Shown: positions 24,363-32,295 of the stretch, piece by piece | Numbering within the stretch: position 1 is the first letter of the stretch | Layout: the number at the start of each line of letters is the position of its first letter | Source: Burkholderiaceae bacterium | GTDB taxonomy: Bacteria; Pseudomonadota; Gammaproteobacteria; Burkholderiales; Burkholderiaceae | Assembly: GCA_947452535.1 (NCBI GenBank) | Contig: CANGCM010000012.1 | Coordinates: forward strand, 1 to 37,476 | Length of the DNA stretch: 37,476 bases | Reading direction: 5' to 3' | The notes under the pieces: generated by a model | Databases searched by the model: none | The model's input: the letters and a program-made list of their open reading frames with translations, nothing else | Told to the model about the DNA's origin: nothing | Made by a program: the position numbers and the translations under genes

Positions 24363-25469
24363 TTAAGCTGAGAGCGTTTGGTAGTCGGTATACCCTACTT
24401 CAGCTCCACCATAGAATGTGGCACGATCGTAAGGATTGAGTGGTGAGCCTTGCTCAAAGCGTTCCGCTAAATCTGGATTAGAAATGTATAAACGCCCATA
24501 AGCTATAGCATCAGCTAAGTCCGCTTCCAATGCTGCCTCACCCATGGCTTGGTCATATCCACCAGCACTAATAAATTTACCCCGATAGGCGGCACGAAAA
24601 ATCTCTGAAGTAATTGGCGCTCCTTCGTTCACTTGATCGTTACCGCCAGCACTTGTAGAGCGTGGCTCAATCATGTGAACGTAAGACAGGTGATAGCCAT
24701 TTAATTTTTGGATAACTGCATTGAACAAGGCAATTGGATCGCTATCACCTATATCGTTAAAGCTACCGTAGGGCGATAAGCGAACACCAATGCGATCGCT
24801 TGGATAGACTTTAGCAACGGATTCAATGACTTCGCCCAATAAGCGTATCCGGTTATCTATAGAGCCACCGTATCCATCGCTACGTTGATTGGTTTTGTCT
24901 TGCAAAAACTGATCAAGTAAATAACCATTGGCAGAATGAATTTCAACGCCATCAAAACCAGCTACTTTTGCATTTTTTGCGGCCAATTCAAAATCCATTA
25001 AGAGGCGCGCAATATCTTCCGTGGTCATCGCATTGGGAGTCTCGTAATTATGCAACTGCCAATCGGCACCATATGTTTGACCGGCTGGCGCAATCGCAGA
25101 GGGCGCTTCAGGCAAGCCTTGCTCTGGATGCAGGGATGAATGAGAAATACGCCCTACATGCCATAGCTGAGCCATGATCTTTCCGCCCTTGGCATGCACT
25201 GCTTGAACAATTTCTTTCCAGGCTGCTGTTTGCTCTGCAGAGTAAATTCCAGGTGTGGCTGGGTAGCCTTGGCCGATAGGAGAAATTTGAGTAGCCTCGC
25301 TAATGATCAGTCCAGCACTCGCTCTTTGGCTGTAGTAGGTTTTAGCCAATGGACTAGGAACTTCACCAGCAATGGCGCGCATTCTGGTCAAGGGTGCCAT
25401 GACTAGGCGATTCTTTAATTCAATACCGCCAAGTTTAATGGGGGTAAACATCACTTCTTTTCCGGACAT
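24363..25469 (-). CDS. nemA: Old Yellow Enzyme family alkene reductase (NemA-like)
   Basis: FMN-dependent NAD(P)H oxidoreductase that reduces activated C=C bonds (enones, maleimides) and often nitro compounds. From the ATG at 25469 the product has 368 residues, typical for the family. Seen: FTPIKLGGIELKNRLVMAPL (8-27), QLWHVGRISH (101-110), the catalytic IHSANGYLLDQFLQ with H178, N181 and Y183, then KTNQRSDGYGGS and a C-terminal ADAIAYGRLYISNPDLAERF. The reading frame extends 30 residues upstream without a good start. It is 52 bp (stop to upstream frame 97 bp) downstream of oxyR on the same strand, suggesting an oxidative or electrophile response. Confidence 0.9.
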   Translation of the reverse strand: MSGKEVMFTPIKLGGIELKNRLVMAPLTRMRAIAGEVPSPLAKTYYSQRASAGLIISEATQISPIGQGYPATPGIYSAEQTAAWKEIVQAVHAKGGKIMAQLWHVGRISHSSLHPEQGLPEAPSAIAPAGQTYGADWQLHNYETPNAMTTEDIARLLMDFELAAKNAKVAGFDGVEIHSANGYLLDQFLQDKTNQRSDGYGGSIDNRIRLLGEVIESVAKVYPSDRIGVRLSPYGSFNDIGDSDPIALFNAVIQKLNGYHLSYVHMIEPRSTSAGGNDQVNEGAPITSEIFRAAYRGKFISAGGYDQAMGEAALEADLADAIAYGRLYISNPDLAERFEQGSPLNPYDRATFYGGAEVGYTDYQTLSA

Positions 25470-25566
25470 GAGACTCTTTCTTTTTACTGATAAATGATTT
25501 GGTCGTTGACTGTAGCAAAAAAGGTAGATTCTTGCTGTATCTTGACGAACATTGGGCAATCCTTAC

Positions 25567-26514
25567 TTAAGTGTTACGCAAACCTTTGACTGCACCACGA
25601 CTAGTCTTCGCACCTCTCTTAAAGCGCTCCTGAATGAAATCAGAAAACACCTTAAATTCCTCAAGATGGACCGTAGAGGATCGAGCAAGTAAGGCAATGA
25701 CTCGCTTGGGTGCAGGAGGGGCTAAGGGACGTGCTACTAAGCTAGTGCCATTTAACAAACCTCCCCTAACTGCCATTTCTGGCAATAAAGCAATCCCCAT
25801 GCCTGAGTCCACCATCTGCAATAGCGTCAGAAGGCTAGTAGCCTCCATACCATCAGCCTTACGAATATCAGAACGCTTACATGCCTGCAACGTGTGCTCT
25901 CTTAGGCAGTGCCCTTCTTCTAATAGCAATAATCTCTCAGCCATTTTTGCTGGCAGATGAATTTCCTTTCCCTTCAGAGCGGGATCATCCTCTCGCGCTA
26001 CCAACCAAAACTCATCATCAAATAATTCCTTTACTAAGAGTCCTGAGGTCTCGTATGGCAAAGCTATTAGGATGAAGTCCAGTTGGTGCTCGGCTAATCT
26101 ACTTAACAAATTAGCGGTTAAATCCTCACGCAAGGCAATTTTCAAACTAGGGAAGCGTGCACGAATATCCGGCAATACGTTCGGCAGTAAAAATGGTGCA
26201 ATAGTTGGAATCACTCCAAGGCGAATTGTTCCTGCCATCGGTTTGCCAGCAGCATCGGCGTACTCCACCAAATCCTCAGAAGCGGCCAAGATGGTCTTTG
26301 CTCTCTCCAAGATCTCAAAACCAATTGGGGTGATTGCCACATTTTGCCGATCTCGCTCAACCAAGCGAACGCCCAGGCCATCTTCAAGTTCCTTTAAACC
26401 CGCGCTCAGGGTCGATTGACCTACGAAACAGACTTCTGCAGCTCGGGTGAAGTTCAGCTCATGAGCAATGGCAACAAAATAACGGAGCTGACGTAATGAA
26501 GGGAGAGCAGTCAT
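25567..26514 (-). CDS. oxyR: Peroxide-sensing LysR-type regulator OxyR
   Basis: Redox-switched activator of peroxide defence genes. The 315-residue protein has an N-terminal LysR helix-turn-helix (LRQLRYFVAIAHELNFTRAA ... QSTLSAGLKELE, about residues 7-45) and an effector domain with the OxyR cysteine pair: C203 and C212 in GHCLREHTLQAC, with the same 9-residue spacing as C199/C208 in E. coli. This makes OxyR far more likely than another LysR protein. Divergent from the rubredoxin gene with a 212-bp AT-rich gap, and followed by the alkene reductase gene. Binding sites are probably in the gap. Confidence 0.92.
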   Translation of the reverse strand: MTALPSLRQLRYFVAIAHELNFTRAAEVCFVGQSTLSAGLKELEDGLGVRLVERDRQNVAITPIGFEILERAKTILAASEDLVEYADAAGKPMAGTIRLGVIPTIAPFLLPNVLPDIRARFPSLKIALREDLTANLLSRLAEHQLDFILIALPYETSGLLVKELFDDEFWLVAREDDPALKGKEIHLPAKMAERLLLLEEGHCLREHTLQACKRSDIRKADGMEATSLLTLLQMVDSGMGIALLPEMAVRGGLLNGTSLVARPLAPPAPKRVIALLARSSTVHLEEFKVFSDFIQERFKRGAKTSRGAVKGLRNT

Positions 26515-26726
26515 AGTTACCTAGGTCTATATAATCAATTTATTAGATCAATAATATCATTATTATTTATTAGGCTGATGATGATTTTAGAGCTAATGTG
26601 GACGATCGCCATGCTGATCACTGTGAGCAGGACTTGGTAAAGGCCCAAGAAGTGACCGCCGGATAATAAAATTAAAAATAAATGAAATTAAATTTAAACT
26701 GTTCGACTTCAATTTAAGGAAATATG
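26515..26726. promoter_or_regulatory. Divergent oxyR / rubredoxin regulatory region
   Basis: An AT-rich gap of 212 bp between divergent start codons. AATAAT-ATC-ATTATT at 26550-26564 is a perfect palindrome about 36 bp from the oxyR ATG, a usual place for an autoregulatory LysR site; it also resembles part of a Fur box. No clear four-part OxyR site (ATAG/CTAT series) could be set out by eye. AAGGA at 26716-26720 is the rubredoxin ribosome-binding site. Confidence 0.4.
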
Positions 26727-26894
26727 ATGAAAACTTGGCAATGTATCGTGTGCGGCTTTATCTATGAAGAAGCAAAGGGCATACCAGAAGATGGCATCCC
26801 TGCTGGCACAGCATGGGCTGAAGTTCCAGAAGACTGGGAGTGCCCAGACTGTGGCGTAGCAAAGTCTGACTTTGAAATGGTTCAAGTATCTTAA
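26727..26894 (+). CDS. Rubredoxin
   Basis: Small iron electron carrier, with one Fe held by four cysteines. The 55-residue product has the full signature: CIVCG (C6, C9) and CPDCG (C39, C42), separated by the acidic loop [13 protein letters not shown] and followed by VPEDWECP, all diagnostic. AAGGA lies 6 nt before the ATG at 26727; another ATG directly precedes it. Downstream, after 58 bp, comes a rubredoxin reductase-like gene; upstream and divergent is oxyR. Partners may be alkane hydroxylase-type enzymes or peroxide/oxygen detoxification. Confidence 0.95.
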   Translation: MKTWQCIVCGFIYEEAKGIPEDGIPAGTAWAEVPEDWECPDCGVAKSDFEMVQVS

Positions 26895-26952
26895 TAGCTC
26901 TAAACCGCGTTCAGACTCAATACATTTAACTGCAATATTAGGGAGCCCAGCT

Positions 26953-28122
26953 TTGGATCATCAGAATCAATCTACTCAATCGGGCATCGTCATTATTGGC
27001 AGTGGATTAGCCGGATATACCGTCATTCGGGAACTTCGCAAACTCGATAAGACCATTCCAATTACCTTGGTCACGCGTGAACCAGGCTATTTCTATTCAA
27101 AGCCAATGCTTTCTACAGCGCTAGCTAGCAAGAAGTCTGCAGCGCAATTGCTATCGACAAATGCTGAGGGTATGGCTAGTCAACTAGATATTGCCATTCT
27201 GGAAGGCGCAAATGTATCTGCGATTGATACTGCTTTGCAAACAATTGAAACCTCTCGAGGAGTAATCTCCTATGGCAAGTTAGTTTTGGGTTTAGGTGCC
27301 GATCAAATTCGCCTCCCCTTGCAAGGCAATGCAGTTGATGAAGTGATTACCGTCAATGATCTAGAAGAGTATGCCCATTTTCGCCAAGCAATTGAGGGTA
27401 AAAAGCGAATTACTATTTTAGGTGCCGGCTTGATTGGCTGTGAGTTTGCCAATGATCTAGTGTTGGGGTCTTACGATGTGGATGTGATTGACTTAGCACC
27501 ACAGGCTTTAGGTCGCCTACTCCCTGAGCCAGCAGCACAAGCGCTGCAATCAAAATTAAGCGAAGCTGGAGTGCGTTGGCACTTTGCTACTACCGTTCAA
27601 TCGATTGATCGTAATGGCGACTCACTTTCAATCACTCTCGCAAATGGATCGGTTGTTAGAAGCGACGTATTTTTATCAGCAGTTGGTCTCAAACCCCGTT
27701 TAGATTTAGCTAAAGCTGCTGGCATTACGACAGGTGCAGGCATCACAGTGAACCGTCAATTAGAAACTAGCGCGAAGAATGTATATGCCATTGGTGACTG
27801 CGCTGAAGTGGAGGGCCTAGTATTGCCTTATGTGATGCCAATCATGCAAGCAGCTAGAGCTTTGGCCCCTAACCTGCTTGGGCAAGAAGTTTTTCTGAGC
27901 TACCCCGCCATGCCAGTAATGGTTAAGACACCTGCCTTACCGACCATAGTCTCGCCGCCAGCCAAAGGCGCGCTTGGTGATTGGAAAATCCATTCCACAG
28001 AAGAGGGTCTCGAGGCACGCTTTGAATCAAGTGATGGCAAGTTATTAGGCTTTGCACTTTTAGGCGCCGCTACTAGTCAACGTGGCGCACTCATAAAAGA
28101 GCTTCCACCAATACTGCAATGA
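26953..28122 (+). CDS. Rubredoxin-NAD(+) reductase-like FAD oxidoreductase
   Basis: Transfers electrons from NAD(P)H to rubredoxin via FAD. The start is taken as TTG at 26953, with AGGGAG about 6 nt upstream, giving 389 residues; the frame continues into the rubredoxin gene but that part is not meaningful. Seen: FAD motif IVIIGSGLAGYTVIRELRK (12-30), second nucleotide motif TILGAGLIGCEFANDL, and ETSAKNVYAIGDCAEV closing the FAD site. The C-terminal domain is of the rubredoxin-reductase type. Neighbouring rubredoxin strongly supports the call. Confidence 0.87.
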   Translation: MDHQNQSTQSGIVIIGSGLAGYTVIRELRKLDKTIPITLVTREPGYFYSKPMLSTALASKKSAAQLLSTNAEGMASQLDIAILEGANVSAIDTALQTIETSRGVISYGKLVLGLGADQIRLPLQGNAVDEVITVNDLEEYAHFRQAIEGKKRITILGAGLIGCEFANDLVLGSYDVDVIDLAPQALGRLLPEPAAQALQSKLSEAGVRWHFATTVQSIDRNGDSLSITLANGSVVRSDVFLSAVGLKPRLDLAKAAGITTGAGITVNRQLETSAKNVYAIGDCAEVEGLVLPYVMPIMQAARALAPNLLGQEVFLSYPAMPVMVKTPALPTIVSPPAKGALGDWKIHSTEEGLEARFESSDGKLLGFALLGAATSQRGALIKELPPILQ

Positions 28123-28161
28123 GACTAATCTATTGCTAACTTTCTGTTTTGTTAAACAAAA

Positions 28162-28186
28162 AAAAGGCCCGCAACGCGGGCCTTTT
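28162..28186. terminator. Bidirectional rho-independent terminator
   Basis: GGCCCGC (28166-28172) - AAC - GCGGGCC (28176-28182), with TTTT on the plus strand and a nine-T run on the minus strand. It separates the convergent rubredoxin reductase and PuuD-like genes. Confidence 0.9.
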
Positions 28187-28207
28187 GCATCAATAGCTGT
28201 AGCTTGA

Positions 28208-28801
28208 TTATGAAACTACTGCAAACCAGCTTGTATTGTGTGATTGAGCACTCATCAAAAATAACATTGGAACTGAAAGCATGGTGTTCAAACGGGAAGT
28301 CAACATCGCTACACGAGCAGACTTGGCCTTCACGTCTGCCTCCACTGCAACAATACCAAGGGCACGTTTTTGATTCGGCCAAATAATGAACCAAACGTTG
28401 AAAGCCATTACTAGGGCAATCCACATACCCAAACCGATCGCGCGGAAAGGTGCTTGCAAAGTAAATGCTTGATGCGCATAGCCATTTAACAGGGCAACAA
28501 TCACACCACTAACAACAGTGGCGAGTGCTGCCCAACGGAACCAAAATAATGCTGTTGGAGCAATCACTTTTCCAATAGCAGGCTTTTGTTCGTCAGGGAT
28601 TTTTGACATAGAAGGAATTTGCACAAAATTGAAATACCAAAGCAAACCGATCCACATTACGCCAAACATGACGTGGGCCCAACGGAATAAAAAAGGCAAT
28701 TCAAGTGAGCTTAGATTAGGGCCTAAAGCCAAAACCAGTAAAACGAGGAGCACAAATCCGGCTAAAACTGTACGTCCTAATGAGGTCAAAATGGATGACA
28801 T
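28208..28801 (-). CDS. PuuD-like (urate oxidase N-terminal domain) membrane protein
   Basis: A 197-residue membrane protein with about five helices, matching the PF06181-type domain found at the N-terminus of the membrane-bound urate hydroxylase PuuD but here without the C-terminal cytochrome c domain. Signatures: FRWAHVMFGVMWIGLLWYFN, then VQIPSM, PTALFWFRWAAL and a C-terminal MLTSRLNTMLSVPMLFLM. Conserved His and Trp in the helices could bind haem. Stand-alone forms are common in Burkholderiales and have no established role; urate metabolism is not suggested by the neighbours. Single-gene transcript. Confidence 0.8.
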   Translation of the reverse strand: MSSILTSLGRTVLAGFVLLVLLVLALGPNLSSLELPFLFRWAHVMFGVMWIGLLWYFNFVQIPSMSKIPDEQKPAIGKVIAPTALFWFRWAALATVVSGVIVALLNGYAHQAFTLQAPFRAIGLGMWIALVMAFNVWFIIWPNQKRALGIVAVEADVKAKSARVAMLTSRLNTMLSVPMLFLMSAQSHNTSWFAVVS

Positions 28802-28880
28802 AAGGGTATCTCCTGTATAAGAATTCGTTGTAACTATAAACGATTATGCTGATTATGTTTGAGGGCGTACAAAACTAGCC

Positions 28881-29657
28881 TTACTGGGCCGCCCATCCAC
28901 CATCCATATTCCAAGCTGCTCCGCGCACTTCAGAGGCATCCGGACCACACAAGAAAACGGCTAATGCAGCTAGTTGCCCTGGCGCCACGAATTCACTAGA
29001 CGGCTGCTTTTCAGAGACTAAGGCGTTCTTGGCAGCTTCATTCGAAACCCCCTCACGCTCTGCGCGTGCATCCACCTGCTGCTGGACTAATGGGGTTAAA
29101 ACCCAGCCTGGGCAAATCGCATTACAGGTAATCCCTGTTTTAGCGTTCTCTAGAGCCGTCACTTTAGTTAAGCCGATAATCCCATGCTTAGCAGCAACAT
29201 AAGCAGACTTTTGAGTAGACCCAACCAAACCATGAACAGAGGCGATATTAATAATGCGGCCCCAGTTTCGTTTTTTCATACCAGGTAGTGCATGATGCGA
29301 TGTATAAAAAGCAGAGCTTAAGTTGATGGCAATAATTGACTCCCACTTGTCCGCTGGGAAGTCTTCGACATTCGCTACATACTGAATACCGGCATTGTTC
29401 ACCAATATATCTAGTGAGCCGAAACGCTTTTCAGTTTGCTCAATTAAATCTTGGATTTCATTAGGCTTGCTCATATCGGCGCCGTGATATTCAACCTCTA
29501 CTCCGCACGCTTTGATTGCAGCAAGAGCAGCATCCTTATCTCCAAAGCCATTGACCATAATATTGGCACCCTGCTTAGCCAGCCCAATAGCTATAGCCAA
29601 GCCAATGCCGCTAGTAGAGCCAGTCACGAGAGCTGTTTTACCTTTTAATTGAGCCAT
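28881..29657 (-). CDS. bdhA: 3-hydroxybutyrate dehydrogenase
   Basis: NAD-dependent SDR enzyme that converts (R)-3-hydroxybutyrate to acetoacetate during polyhydroxybutyrate use. From the ATG at 29657 it has 258 residues. Seen: cofactor motif ALVTGSTSGIGLAIA, NNAGIQY, the active-site INIASVHGLVGSTQKSAYVA with the following AAKHG, and a C-terminal specificity loop NAICPGWVLTPLVQQQVDAR typical of BdhA. The frame extends 14 residues upstream with no better start. A strong hairpin occurs at 29683-29712 in the leader. Fits with the phasin gene at 7882. Confidence 0.92.
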   Translation of the reverse strand: MAQLKGKTALVTGSTSGIGLAIAIGLAKQGANIMVNGFGDKDAALAAIKACGVEVEYHGADMSKPNEIQDLIEQTEKRFGSLDILVNNAGIQYVANVEDFPADKWESIIAINLSSAFYTSHHALPGMKKRNWGRIINIASVHGLVGSTQKSAYVAAKHGIIGLTKVTALENAKTGITCNAICPGWVLTPLVQQQVDARAEREGVSNEAAKNALVSEKQPSSEFVAPGQLAALAVFLCGPDASEVRGAAWNMDGGWAAQ

Positions 29658-29682
29658 GTTCTTATTCGCTATATCAAGGGAA

Positions 29683-29712
29683 ACCTCAATCCCCCTCAAG
29701 GGAGATTGAGGT
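29683..29712 (-). other. Strong hairpin in the bdhA leader
   Basis: ACCTCAAT at 29683-29690 and ATTGAGGT at 29705-29712 are perfect complements; C29691/G29704 extends the stem to 9 bp, and CCC/GGG pairs are available inside. It lies 26 bp upstream of the bdhA ATG. No T-run follows on the minus strand, so it is more likely a leader stem, stabiliser or operator than a terminator. Confidence 0.5.
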
Positions 29713-29888
29713 GTTGTGAAAGTTTGATATTACAGGATGCAGCATTTACAGGGTTACAAGGAATACATGAATTCAGATGGGCGCTAGATTAGGCTATGTG
29801 CCCCTCGGGTTTACACGCATAGTGCCTTATCTATCCATTGCTCAAGACTGTATCATTATTTAATCTTTGTTCAACCGGTGAAAATAAG

Positions 29889-30347
29889 ATGACAAACCTC
29901 AGCCTGAACCACTTCTCTATTCGGAGTTTAGAGATTGAAGAAACTACTAAGTTCTATAGTGAAATATTTGGGTTTACCGTTGGGCCACGCCCAGACTTTC
30001 CTTTTCCTGGGGTTTGGCTATACAACGGCGATGAAAAAGAATGGGCTAATGCGGTATTACATTTAATAGCGATCGATAAGAACAATCCCAATGGGCTCAA
30101 GCAATATCTTGGCGAACGCGATCCTAGCTCACTATATGGCTCAGGTGCCGTAGATCACATCGCCTTTTTTGCTAAGGGCTTGGAAGAGAAACTTGCCCTG
30201 CTAGAAAAGTTGGGCATACCTTATAGGCAGCGCACGGTGCCCGAGATTAAATTACACCAAATCTTTTTAGATGATCCCAATGGCATTGTTATTGAGTTAA
30301 ATTACCCCGCTGCAGAAAAAGCAGCTCTTGATGCCAAGGGTAAGTAA
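29889..30347 (+). CDS. VOC (glyoxalase/dioxygenase) superfamily protein
   Basis: Metal-dependent enzyme of the vicinal oxygen chelate fold. The 152-residue product from ATG 29889 carries two beta-alpha modules: LNHFSIRSLEIEETTKFYSE with His8 as first ligand, GFTVGPRPDFPFPGVWLYNG, then GAVDHIAFFAKGLEEKLALL with a second His and FLDDPNGIVIELNYP ending with the Glu ligand. These residues match glyoxalase I/dioxygenase-type sites. It starts 6 bp before the monooxygenase gene, so the pair probably acts in one pathway, possibly aromatic ring or electrophile breakdown. Substrate unknown. Confidence 0.8.
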   Translation: MTNLSLNHFSIRSLEIEETTKFYSEIFGFTVGPRPDFPFPGVWLYNGDEKEWANAVLHLIAIDKNNPNGLKQYLGERDPSSLYGSGAVDHIAFFAKGLEEKLALLEKLGIPYRQRTVPEIKLHQIFLDDPNGIVIELNYPAAEKAALDAKGK

Positions 30348-30353
30348 GTAAAG

Positions 30354-31589
30354 ATGGCAAAAATTCTTATTGTTGGCGGGTCGCTTGGCGGTTTATTTGC
30401 GGCCAATATCTTGCTACGCCAAGGTCACGATGTCACCTTATTAGAAAAAGCACTCGGCTCCTTGGATGGGCGAGGCGCGGGTATCGTGACTCACGACGCA
30501 CTAGCAGATGCCTTGCGAGAATCCGGCATTGCTGTCGATGACAGTCTAGGTGTCGCTGTATCTAAGCGCGTTACTCTGGGTGTTGATGGCGAGAGTTTGG
30601 GTGAAATACCGATTCCACAAATATTGACCTCATGGAGCCGCCTCTACCATCTACTCAAAGAGAATTTTCCAAGTGAGCGTTACTTGCAGGGTAAGAATGT
30701 AAAGGCCATTAATCAGGATGCTAATAGTGTTCATGTGACCTGCGAAGATGGCAGCGCTCATCATGCAGAGCTATTAATCGCCTCTGATGGCATCAATTCA
30801 ACAGTTCGAGCTCACTTAGCACCAGATATCCACCCAAAATATGCCGGATATGTTGCGTGGCGTGGCGTTTGTGATGAAAGTTACCTTTCTAATTACACCC
30901 TAGAAACTCTTTTTGATTATTTTGGATTCTGCCTGCCAAATGGTGAACAGATGCTGGGTTATCCAGTTGCAGGATCTGGCAATGACACCAGACCCGGTAA
31001 ACGACGCTATAACTTTGTTTGGTATCGCCCCGCCAAGGATGATGAATTAGTCAAACTCCTCACCGATGCTGATGGTCGCTTCTATCCAACAGGCATTCCT
31101 CCACTAAAAGTGTCATGGAAAAATATTGCTGAAATGCGCAAAGTAGCTCGTGAGGTCCTAGCACCGCAGTATGCAGAAATTCTAGAGAAGACCGCATTAC
31201 CGTTCCTGCAAGCCATTTACGATGTGCGCTCAGAGCAAATTGTCTTTGGCAGAATTGCATTGATGGGTGACGCTGCTTTTGTTGGCCGGCCTCATGTCGG
31301 GATGGGCGTTACCAAAGCGGGAGATGAAGCCATGGCAATTGCGCGTCATATTGATAAATTAGGCGCAACGCCTGCTGCCCTCGAAGCGTATAGCAACGAA
31401 CGGCTACCACTAGGTCAACAAGTGGTTGCAAGGGCTCAATACCTCGGACGTTATATGCAAGCACAAGGCAAGCAAGGGACAAGAGATGGTAGTAGCCTAC
31501 GTAGAAATGCTGATACGGTGATGGCGGAAACAGCTGTTGATATCAGCGCTTTATTGGCAGCAGGAAAAGCAGTTCCAGAGTCGTGTTAA
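30354..31589 (+). CDS. FAD-dependent aromatic-ring monooxygenase (2,6-dihydroxypyridine hydroxylase-like)
   Basis: Class A flavoprotein hydroxylase. The 411-residue protein has the N-terminal FAD motif ILIVGGSLGGLFAANILLRQ, the DG motif LLIASDGINSTVRAHLAPD, and the GD motif RIALMGDAAFVGRPHVGMGV. The stretches GRGAGIVTHDALADAL and YAGYVAWRGVCDE resemble the group of 2,6-dihydroxypyridine 3-monooxygenase. Coupled with the VOC gene 6 bp upstream. No further pyridine pathway genes are visible in the window, so the natural substrate, perhaps an N-heterocycle or phenol, is uncertain. Confidence 0.8.
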   Translation: MAKILIVGGSLGGLFAANILLRQGHDVTLLEKALGSLDGRGAGIVTHDALADALRESGIAVDDSLGVAVSKRVTLGVDGESLGEIPIPQILTSWSRLYHLLKENFPSERYLQGKNVKAINQDANSVHVTCEDGSAHHAELLIASDGINSTVRAHLAPDIHPKYAGYVAWRGVCDESYLSNYTLETLFDYFGFCLPNGEQMLGYPVAGSGNDTRPGKRRYNFVWYRPAKDDELVKLLTDADGRFYPTGIPPLKVSWKNIAEMRKVAREVLAPQYAEILEKTALPFLQAIYDVRSEQIVFGRIALMGDAAFVGRPHVGMGVTKAGDEAMAIARHIDKLGATPAALEAYSNERLPLGQQVVARAQYLGRYMQAQGKQGTRDGSSLRRNADTVMAETAVDISALLAAGKAVPESC

Positions 31590-31600
31590 TAAACCGCCCA

Positions 31601-31679
31601 GAATCTACTGAACAATGAGGAGATTCAGCAGAAGTATTGCGCTGTTTGATCCCTGCATAAACTCATCTCAAATGAGATG
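31601..31679. repeat. Inverted repeats between convergent genes
   Basis: GAATCT at 31601-31606 pairs with AGATTC at 31621-31626, and CATCTCA-AA-TGAGATG at 31664-31679 is a perfect 7-bp inverted repeat overlapping the end of the YqaA-like gene. Neither has a T-run; they may act as weak terminators for the convergent genes. Confidence 0.3.
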
Positions 31680-32171
31680 GAGCCAGTGCCCCAATTGATG
31701 CCAAAAACTGTCTGGCACCAGGGTTAATAACCAAGTCATCGTCAGGTAACGCAACAGTTTGCCAACTGCCATATAAGCCAAGCAAGGTAGCCAAGGTAGC
31801 CTGAGCCATCCTGCCGCTATACACAAAGGATCTCCAAAGCCGGGGAGCCAAGACAGTAACAGCATTTTTGGCCCTCGCCGCTCTAGCCAGCGCTGCACTC
31901 TGTTATTCGCTGGACCCTTGAGTGACTCAAAGCTATTACGACTTAATAATCCAAGCCACCAGTCGAACATACCCCCCAAGGTATTGCCAATCGTAGCAAC
32001 CCCAATCGCTACCCAATATAAGTGCGGGTTCAGAGAGACGTATCCAAAAAGGATTGGCTCAGAGCCCACCGGCAGCAACGTTGCAGAAATGAAGGAGCTG
32101 ATAAACACAGCAGGCAAGCCAACCGACGGCATCTCAAAGAAGTCAAAGAATTGGGTCAGCATTTGCTCCAT
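31668..32171 (-). CDS. YqaA/DedA-type membrane protein (VTT domain)
   Basis: Integral membrane protein of the SNARE-associated/VTT (DedA-like) family. The product of about 167 residues starting MEQMLTQFFDFFEMP has several helices and the YqaA signatures FISSFISATLLPVGSEPILF, GNTLGGMFDWWLGLL, LLSWLPGFGDPLCIAAGWLR and KLLRYL. DedA-family proteins move phospholipid carriers or preserve membrane potential; YqaA itself has no settled role. In-frame ATGs at 32189 and 32234 are alternative starts. Convergent with the monooxygenase gene and divergent from the acyl-CoA dehydrogenase gene. Confidence 0.83.
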   Translation of the reverse strand: MEQMLTQFFDFFEMPSVGLPAVFISSFISATLLPVGSEPILFGYVSLNPHLYWVAIGVATIGNTLGGMFDWWLGLLSRNSFESLKGPANNRVQRWLERRGPKMLLLSWLPGFGDPLCIAAGWLRLPWLPCLAYMAVGKLLRYLTMTWLLTLVPDSFWHQLGHWLHLI

Positions 32172-32295
32172 AGTCTTAGTATGCCCCATCCCCCGTTCAG
32201 TTAACGCCCATTCAGGATTGCCCGCAATTCTCAAATCTTGCTTAAACTATGAATATTCCGAGATTCACTAACCCTCTTTACCCACTCATATATAG

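Noticed and set aside
26872..26952. Extension of the rubredoxin reductase frame into the rubredoxin gene, suggesting a fusion
   Set aside because: The extension runs in another frame over the C-terminus of rubredoxin, has no conserved content, and a TTG with AGGGAG lies at 26953.
28152..28424. A 90-codon minus-strand frame overlapping the PuuD-like gene
   Set aside because: It lies within the PuuD-like gene and the terminator at 28162-28186; its composition is that of an out-of-frame reading.
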